Below, piece by piece: positions 13,367 through 17,550 of a stretch of DNA of 17,550 bases. Within the stretch, counting starts at the first letter, position 1; each line of letters opens with the position of its first letter. Source of the stretch: Chloroflexota bacterium (lineage in GTDB: Bacteria; Chloroflexota; Anaerolineae; Anaerolineales; DRKV01); assembly GCA_011051635.1 (NCBI GenBank), contig DRKV01000284.1, positions 1 to 17,550 of the forward strand, written 5' to 3'. The position numbers and the translations under genes are program-made. The notes beneath the pieces are model-generated. The model did not search any database, was not told where the DNA came from, and saw nothing but the letters and a program-made list of their open reading frames with translations.

Positions 13367-13391
13367 TTCTGTGAAGTGAGGTAAAGACAAT

Positions 13392-14030
13392 ATGGCAAGA
13401 TACACCGGACCAGTCTGCAAACTGTGCAGACGGGAAGGCGAAAAACTGTTCCTTAAGGGAGCGCGCTGTTTTTCGCCGAAGTGCTCTTTTGAACGCCGCA
13501 GTTACGGCCCCGGCCAGCATGGCCGCAGCGCCATGTTCCGCCGCAACCGTCAATCGGATTTTGCACGCCAGTTGCGCGCCAAACAAAAAGCCCGCCGTGT
13601 TTACGGCGTGCTGGAACGCCAGTTCCGCCGCTACTACGAAACCGCTCTCCAGCGCCGCGGCCTGACGGGCGACAACCTGCTCCAAATTCTGGAGTCGCGC
13701 CTGGACAACGTGGTTTATCGCCTGGGGTTTGCCGCCAGCCGGGCGGAGGCCCGCCAACTGGTGACCCACGGCCACTTCAACGTCAACGGACGCCGCACAG
13801 ATGTGCCTTCCATGCTCCTCTCTCCGGGGGATGTCGTGGAAGTGCGAGAAGGCTCTCGCAAACGCAAATACTTCAAAGAACTGCCTTCTCTGGCCGAGCA
13901 GCGTTCCGCCCCCGCCTGGCTTATGCGGGATGTGAACGCTCTTTCCGGCTCCGTGTTGCGCCTGCCTGAACGCGCCGAGATTGACGGCAACCTGAACGAA
14001 CAACTGATTGTGGAATACTACTCGCGCTAA
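13392..14030 (+). CDS. rpsD: 30S ribosomal protein S4, zinc-binding form
   Basis: S4 is a primary 16S rRNA binder that nucleates small-subunit assembly and, in other bacteria, represses its own operon. The product is 212 residues. The N-terminal zinc site is Cys9, Cys12, Cys26 and Cys31 (CKLC...C....C). A later S4 RNA-binding domain is visible: LESRLDNVVYRLGFAASRAE, then ARQLVTHGHFNVNGRRTDVP. The C-terminus ends NEQLIVEYYSR, as expected. The start ATG 13392 follows GTGAGG at 13376-13381. Confidence 0.98.
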   Translation: MARYTGPVCKLCRREGEKLFLKGARCFSPKCSFERRSYGPGQHGRSAMFRRNRQSDFARQLRAKQKARRVYGVLERQFRRYYETALQRRGLTGDNLLQILESRLDNVVYRLGFAASRAEARQLVTHGHFNVNGRRTDVPSMLLSPGDVVEVREGSRKRKYFKELPSLAEQRSAPAWLMRDVNALSGSVLRLPERAEIDGNLNEQLIVEYYSR

Positions 14031-14048
14031 GCCGTGAGATAAACTTGA

Positions 14049-14088
14049 CTTCGGGCGGGAGAGGGAATCATCCGCCTCCTGCCCGAAG
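14049..14088 (+). promoter_or_regulatory. Strong hairpin between rpsD and rpoA
   Basis: Bases 14049-14061 (CTTCGGGCGGGAG) pair with 14076-14088 (CTCCTGCCCGAAG) at all 13 positions, one a G-T wobble, around a 14-base loop. No T tract follows, so it is not a clear intrinsic terminator. It may slow or process the transcript so that rpoA is made at a different level from the ribosomal proteins. Confidence 0.5.
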
Positions 14089-14142
14089 AGTGAGGAATTG
14101 GGAGCCTGAATAAGGCGCAACAACTTGGGCAAGAGGTGAATT

Positions 14143-15132
14143 GTGATTGTCGGCATGAGTAACATGGTGACCCCCAAAATCGAGCGGGAAGCCGAAGCGC
14201 GCAATTACGGCAAGTTCGTTATCAGCCCGCTGGAACGAGGGTATGGCGTTACCGTTGGAAATGCTTTGCGCCGCATACTGCTTTCCTCGCTCGAAGGCGC
14301 GGCAGTCACGTCTATTCGCATCTCGGATGTCTCGCATGAATTTACGGATATCCCCGGTGTGCTTGAAGACGTGTTGCGTGTGATGTTGAATGTGAAGAAA
14401 TTGCGCCTCAGATTGTTCGACGCGGATACCGCGCGACTGCATTTGGAGGTGCGCGGCAGCGGTGTTATCACGGCTGCTGATATCATCGTCCCGCCGGAGG
14501 TCGAAATCATCAATCCCGACCTGTATCTCTTCACGGTGGACGACCCGAACGTTAACCTGGAAATTGAAATGACGGTGGAGCGCGGCCGCGGCTATTCCCC
14601 GGTGGAAGAGCGCAGCGGCTCCCTGCCCATCGGAGACCTCCCCGTGGATGCCATCTTCAACCCGGTGCGCAAAGTGAACTGGGAAGTAGGGCATGCACGC
14701 GTTGGACAGAATACCAACTACGACAAACTCATCCTGGAAATCTGGACGGATGGCACCATCACGCCGGAAAAAGCGCTCAGCCTCAGCGCCCGCTACATGA
14801 TAGAGCACCTGCGCCACCTTGTGGGCGTCAGCGAAGAATCGCTCATGTCGGCGCTGGAAGAGAGCGAAGAACCCGGACGTATGGCAAGTGAAGCACTGGA
14901 TATCCCCATCGAAAACCTGGATTTGTCCGTGCGGGTCTTCAACTCCCTGAAGCGCACCGGCATCACCACGGTTGGCGAGGTGATAGAACTGCTCGAAAAG
15001 GGCGAAGATGCCCTGCTGTCCATCCGTAATTTCGGCGAGAAGAGCCTCACGGAACTGTACGCCAAGTTGCGCGAGCGCGGCTACTTCCCGGATGAGGATG
15101 AAGACGAAGAAGAAACAATGGATGCGGAGTAA
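14143..15132 (+). CDS. rpoA: DNA-directed RNA polymerase alpha subunit
   Basis: The alpha dimer scaffolds RNA polymerase assembly, and its C-terminal domain contacts promoter DNA and activators. The product is 329 residues. The N-terminal domain shows FVISPLERGYGVTVGNALRR then ILLSSLEGAAVTSIRI (residues 25-60) and, further on, NYDKLILEIWTDGTITPEKA. The C-terminal domain shows IENLDLSVRVFNSLKRTGIT, then LLSIRNFGEKSLTELYAKLR. The end is an unusually acidic tail (DEDEDEEETMDAE). GTG 14143 is chosen because GAGGTGA (14133-14139) precedes it; ATG 14155 is an alternative four codons later. The 112-base gap before it holds a strong hairpin. Confidence 0.98.
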   Translation: MIVGMSNMVTPKIEREAEARNYGKFVISPLERGYGVTVGNALRRILLSSLEGAAVTSIRISDVSHEFTDIPGVLEDVLRVMLNVKKLRLRLFDADTARLHLEVRGSGVITAADIIVPPEVEIINPDLYLFTVDDPNVNLEIEMTVERGRGYSPVEERSGSLPIGDLPVDAIFNPVRKVNWEVGHARVGQNTNYDKLILEIWTDGTITPEKALSLSARYMIEHLRHLVGVSEESLMSALEESEEPGRMASEALDIPIENLDLSVRVFNSLKRTGITTVGEVIELLEKGEDALLSIRNFGEKSLTELYAKLRERGYFPDEDEDEEETMDAE

Positions 15133-15138
15133 CCAACC

Positions 15139-15519
15139 ATGCGACACAAAGTAGCAGGATACCGATTGAGCCGCAACAAGGACGCTCGCAAAGCCTTGCG
15201 TCGCAATCTCATCAAGCAACTCTTTGAGCACGAACGCATTCGCACCACCCGCGCCAAAGCGCAGGCCATCCGCGGCGAGGCCGAAAAACTGATTACCCTT
15301 GCCAAGCGCGGCAACAAAGAAGGCGGCGCGGTCATGGTGCATACCCGCCGTCTGGCGGCGGCCCGTCTCGGCGGCGGCCCCGACATCGTGCGGAAGTTGT
15401 TCGACGACATCGCTCCCCGCTATGCGGAGCGTCCCGGCGGCTACACCCGAATGCTCAAACTTGGCCCCCGCCAGGGTGACAGCGCAGAGATGGTCATTCT
15501 GGAACTGGTGGAAGAGTAA
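15139..15519 (+). CDS. rplQ: 50S ribosomal protein L17
   Basis: L17 sits around the tunnel exit of the large subunit. The product is 126 residues: MRHKVAGYRLSRNKDARKAL, then RRNLIKQLFEHERIRTTRAK and AQAIRGEAEKLITLAKRGNK, and the C-terminal part VRKLFDDIAPRYAERPGGYT followed by MLKLGPRQGDSAEMVILEL. It begins 6 bases after the rpoA stop. rpoA-rplQ is the normal end of the alpha operon. Confidence 0.98.
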   Translation: MRHKVAGYRLSRNKDARKALRRNLIKQLFEHERIRTTRAKAQAIRGEAEKLITLAKRGNKEGGAVMVHTRRLAAARLGGGPDIVRKLFDDIAPRYAERPGGYTRMLKLGPRQGDSAEMVILELVEE

Positions 15520-15549
15520 ACCGGCAACCGGCAGAAACACCGCTTCAAG

Positions 15550-15580
15550 GTTAGCAGGCCTCCTCAGGAAAACTGCTAAC
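15550..15580 (+). promoter_or_regulatory. Hairpin holding the truA ribosome-binding site
   Basis: GTTAGCAG (15550-15557) pairs perfectly with CTGCTAAC (15573-15580). The 15-base loop contains the only candidate Shine-Dalgarno, AGGA (15566-15569), part of which can also pair with CCT (15559-15561). The truA ATG follows two bases later (15583). The fold would hold back truA translation unless opened, perhaps by ribosomes finishing rplQ. Confidence 0.45.
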
Positions 15581-15582
15581 GC

Positions 15583-16335
15583 ATGGCACGTTATCAGGTA
15601 ACACTGGCATACGACGGAACCCGCTTTTACGGGTTCCAGCGGCAGACCGCCCGGCGCACGGTGCAGGGTGTGGTCGAAGAAGCCTTGCGAGAACTGGGCT
15701 GGCAGGAGGCCTCCATCCTGGCGGCGGGGCGCACCGATACCGGTGTCCACGCCTCCGGACAGGTGATTGCTTTTGACCTGGACTGGGCGCACGGCGCAGA
15801 GACCCTCCAGAAGGCGCTCAACGCCCGCCTGCCCGACGACGTTTCAGCCCTGGATGTGCGTGCGGCGCACGCCTCGTTTCACCCCCGTTACGATGCCCGC
15901 TCCCGCACGTACCGCTACCGCCTGTTTTGCGCCCCGGTGCGCCACCCCTTGAGGGAGCGCTACGCCTGGAGAGTCTGGCCCCCCGTGGAATTGCCCCTCC
16001 TGCAGAAAGGGGCGGATTACCTCCCCGGAAAGCACGATTTCGCTGCTTTTGGGCGCTCGCCCGTGGATGGCGGCTCGACCACCCGCCGCATTTTCGAGGC
16101 CGCCTGGAGCGCAGAAGGGCCGTACCTGACCTTCACCTTGCGCGGCGACGCCTTCCTTTACCGCATGGTGCGGCGCACGGTGTCTTTATTGGTGCGTATC
16201 GGGCAGGGAAGCCTCCCCCCCGCTACGGTGCAGCGCCGTCTCGCCCCCCCGCACGAACCCGTTCAGGGGCTGGCTCCCGCCCGCGGCCTCACCCTCGTCC
16301 ACGTGGCATACGCCTCGGAGGGCGCAGAAACCTGA
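15583..16335 (+). CDS. truA: tRNA pseudouridine(38-40) synthase TruA
   Basis: TruA converts uridines 38-40 in the anticodon stem-loop of many tRNAs to pseudouridine. The product is 250 residues, the usual size. Asp52 in AAGRTDTGVHASGQV is the catalytic aspartate. Other family blocks are LAYDGTRFYGFQRQ near the N-terminus, RTYRYRLF, HDFAAFGRSP and GDAFLYRMVRRTVSLLVRIG near the C-terminus. It follows rplQ by 63 bases with a hairpin in between. rplQ-truA-rplM-rpsI is a common order in Gram-positive bacteria. It ends 101 bases before rplM. Confidence 0.98.
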   Translation: MARYQVTLAYDGTRFYGFQRQTARRTVQGVVEEALRELGWQEASILAAGRTDTGVHASGQVIAFDLDWAHGAETLQKALNARLPDDVSALDVRAAHASFHPRYDARSRTYRYRLFCAPVRHPLRERYAWRVWPPVELPLLQKGADYLPGKHDFAAFGRSPVDGGSTTRRIFEAAWSAEGPYLTFTLRGDAFLYRMVRRTVSLLVRIGQGSLPPATVQRRLAPPHEPVQGLAPARGLTLVHVAYASEGAET

Positions 16336-16398
16336 AATGCGGTCCGTACCGGAGAAATTTACGCTTTCCCCGTTACCTGGCAAACAGAAATACCTAAC

Positions 16399-16422
16399 CC
16401 CCGTCTCACCGGGGCGTACAAT
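16399..16422 (+). promoter_or_regulatory. Possible rplM promoter -10 box and small hairpin
   Basis: In the truA-rplM gap, CCCCG (16399-16403) pairs with CGGGG (16410-16414), and TACAAT (16417-16422) is one base off the -10 consensus. No good -35 is found at 16-18 bases. If real, transcription would start about eight bases before ATG 16437, giving a very short leader. Confidence 0.25.
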
Positions 16423-16436
16423 TGGATTGTGGAGAT

Positions 16437-16871
16437 ATGGCGCAGCAAAAAACCTATTATCCCAAAGAAAAAGACCTGACCCGCAACTGGGTGCTCGTGG
16501 ATGCCAACGACCAGAACCTGGGGCGTTTGGCTTCCCGCATCGCCCAGATTTTGCTGGGGAAACACAAACCCGACTTCACGCCGGGGGTGGATAATGGTGA
16601 CTTCGTGGTGGTCATCAACGCGGAAAGGGTACGCGTCACCGGCAATAAACTGGATGCCAAGATGTATCATCGGCACTCCGGTTACCCCGGCGGCCTGAAA
16701 TCCATCTCGTTGCGCGACCAACTCAAGAAGCACCCGGAGCGCGTCCTGCGTAGCGCGGTGTGGGGGATGCTCCCCAAGAACCGGCACGGGCGTAAACTGA
16801 TGCGCAAACTGAAAATTTACGCCGGGCCGCACCACCCGCACGAAGCCCAGAATCCCGAACCGTTGGCGTAA
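16437..16871 (+). CDS. rplM: 50S ribosomal protein L13
   Basis: L13 is an early large-subunit assembly protein. The product is 144 residues: AQQKTYYPKEKDLTRNWVLV at the start, then DANDQNLGRLASRIAQILLG and KLDAKMYHRHSGYPGGLKSI, and LRSAVWGMLPKNRHGRKLMR near the end, finishing YAGPHHPHEAQNPEPL. The start is somewhat uncertain: ATG 16437 is only 2 bases after GGAG (16431-16434), while a TTG at 16422 would add five residues but has no ribosome-binding site. The ATG matches the family start better. Confidence 0.97.
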   Translation: MAQQKTYYPKEKDLTRNWVLVDANDQNLGRLASRIAQILLGKHKPDFTPGVDNGDFVVVINAERVRVTGNKLDAKMYHRHSGYPGGLKSISLRDQLKKHPERVLRSAVWGMLPKNRHGRKLMRKLKIYAGPHHPHEAQNPEPLA

Positions 16872-16884
16872 GGAGCACTGAAAC

Positions 16885-17277
16885 ATGAAGCAGTATTACG
16901 AAGGCATTGGCCGCCGCAAAGAGGCCACCGCACGCGTGCGTATCATGGAAGGCGAGGGCAACTTCGTGGTCAACGCCAAGCCCGCCCAGGAGTTCTTCTC
17001 CCGCATCGGCGACTACGATAACGCGATTGCCCCCCTCAAGGCCGCCGGTGAAGACCTGAGCAAGTTCGACATCAGCGTTATCATCAAGGGCGGCGGCGTG
17101 ACCGGTCAGACCGACGCCGTCAAACTCGGTCTGGCACGCGCGCTCGTCAAGTGGAACCCTGACCTGCGCTCCACCATGCGCCGCGGCGGGTTCCTCACCC
17201 GCGACGCCCGCATCAAGGAACGCAAGAAGCCGGGTCTCAAACGCGCCCGCAAGGCCCCGACCTACACCAAGCGTTAG
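16885..17277 (+). CDS. rpsI: 30S ribosomal protein S9
   Basis: S9 is a head protein whose C-terminal tail touches the P-site tRNA anticodon. The product is 130 residues: MKQYYEGIGRRKEATARVRI, then FDISVIIKGGGVTGQTDAVK and LGLARALVKWNPDLRSTMRR, and the end KKPGLKRARKAPTYTKR, which keeps the invariant final Lys-Arg. It starts 13 bases after rplM with AAGGAG (16870-16875) as Shine-Dalgarno. rplM-rpsI is the standard pair, and the transcript appears to end at 17417-17443. Confidence 0.98.
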   Translation: MKQYYEGIGRRKEATARVRIMEGEGNFVVNAKPAQEFFSRIGDYDNAIAPLKAAGEDLSKFDISVIIKGGGVTGQTDAVKLGLARALVKWNPDLRSTMRRGGFLTRDARIKERKKPGLKRARKAPTYTKR

Positions 17278-17294
17278 TTTTCCCCCCGAGACCA

Positions 17295-17408
17295 AGACCT
17301 GACGGGTCTCCAAGACCCGTCAGGTCTCAGCAAGCGCAGCCCCCCTCCAGACCTGACGGGTCTCCAAAGACCCGTCAGGTCTGGGCAGCGCACCCCGCCA
17401 GGTCTGGG
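17295..17408 (+). repeat. Tandem perfect hairpin repeats after rpsI
   Basis: Copy 1 pairs 17295-17309 (AGACCTGACGGGTCT) with 17313-17327 (AGACCCGTCAGGTCT), 15 of 15, loop CCA. Copy 2 pairs 17347-17363 with 17368-17384, 17 of 17, loop CCAA, and shares the same core arms. A third partial copy (CCAGGTCTGGG, 17398-17408) keeps only part of the right arm, and CAGGTCTGGG-AGC recurs in copies 2 and 3. Both stems are perfect, as if recently copied. It resembles dispersed palindromic repeats of Chloroflexota as I remember them. It has no T tract and no open frame. Confidence 0.7.
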
Positions 17409-17414
17409 TAGCAA

Positions 17415-17449
17415 CGTAAAACGCTGCTCCGCGCGGCGTTTTATGCGTT
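17415..17449 (+). terminator. Intrinsic terminator of the rplM-rpsI unit
   Basis: TAAAACGC (17417-17424) pairs with GCGTTTTA (17436-17443), and the stem extends with GC and wobble pairs on both ends (17415-17416 and 17425-17427). The right arm contains TTTT and is followed by TGCGTTT. The A-run on the left arm means it could also stop transcription in the other direction. It lies between the last ribosomal gene and an unrelated gene, where a terminator is expected. Confidence 0.7.
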
Positions 17450-17470
17450 TAACCCCCCGGAGGAACCCCC

Positions 17471-17550
17471 TTGCCCGCCATCACCATTCCCGGCCTCGGC
17501 CCCGGCGGCCCGGATTTACTCACCCGCCGGGCCTGGAAGGCCATTACCGC
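17471..17550 (+). CDS. Tetrapyrrole methylase/MazG-family protein, N-terminal fragment
   Basis: A frame beginning TTG 17471 runs off the window end and encodes MPAITIPGLGPGGPDLLTRR followed by AWKAIT. The pattern GLGPG.PDLLT.RAW is the S-adenosylmethionine-binding loop at the start of tetrapyrrole (corrin/porphyrin) methylase domains. It is also found at the N-terminus of MazG nucleotide pyrophosphohydrolases fused to such a domain (YabN-like). GGAGGA (17459-17464) lies 6 bases before the TTG. Only 26 codons are present, so a fused MazG domain cannot be confirmed; a cobalamin-pathway methylase is the alternative. GGP replaces the more common GDP in the loop. Confidence 0.6.
   Translation, partial: MPAITIPGLGPGGPDLLTRRAWKAIT

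Noticed and set aside
14045..14071. TTGACT with AATCAT as an rpoA promoter
   Set aside because: Spacing is only 15 bases, the -10 matches at four of six, and most of it lies inside the strong hairpin.
17295..17384. CRISPR array
   Set aside because: The repeated units are self-complementary hairpins without regular spacers, and only two full copies exist.

Overview
The window is one long co-directional (+ strand) ribosomal-protein supercluster. It runs from the tail of a str-type operon (3' end of tuf) through complete S10, spc and alpha gene sets into truA and rplM-rpsI, and ends in the first codons of an unrelated gene. The DNA is GC-rich. S4, S14 and L36 are in their zinc-binding (C+) forms, and L24 also carries a CxxC...CxxC ribbon. 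The gene order, the protein wording (for example in L3, L16 and L24) and the abundance of palindromic intergenic repeats suggest a Chloroflexota-like bacterium, possibly Anaerolineae. That assignment is an inference from memory of such genomes and was not tested by a search.

Layout: tuf (partial), rpsJ; a gene-free, highly structured stretch of about 400 bases; rplC-rplD-rplW-rplB-rpsS-rplV-rpsC-rplP-rpmC-rpsQ-rplN-rplX-rplE-rpsN-rpsH; a structured 141-base gap; rplF-rplR-rpsE-rpmD-rplO-secY-map; a 292-base gap with a large nested inverted-repeat element and a good promoter; rpmJ-rpsM-rpsK; a small nested hairpin; rpsD; a strong hairpin; rpoA-rplQ-truA; a possible promoter; rplM-rpsI; twin perfect hairpin repeats and an intrinsic terminator; then the start of a tetrapyrrole-methylase/MazG-like gene.

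The genes work together. Thirty encode ribosomal proteins of both subunits. tuf supplies the elongation factor, rpoA the polymerase scaffold subunit, secY the translocon channel, map removes the N-terminal methionine from nascent chains, and truA modifies tRNA. Many junctions overlap by one or four bases or are only a few bases long, which fits translational coupling in long polycistronic transcripts. The genes adk and infA, which commonly sit between secY and rpmJ in many bacteria, are absent here.

The coding content is ordinary. The unusual material lies between genes: several candidate RNA structures that could be ribosomal-protein autoregulatory leaders or attenuators, an inserted palindromic element at the place where infA usually lies, and a tandem palindromic repeat after rpsI. 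No new protein system is visible. All base-pairing statements come from reading complementarity by eye; no folding energies or alignments were computed.
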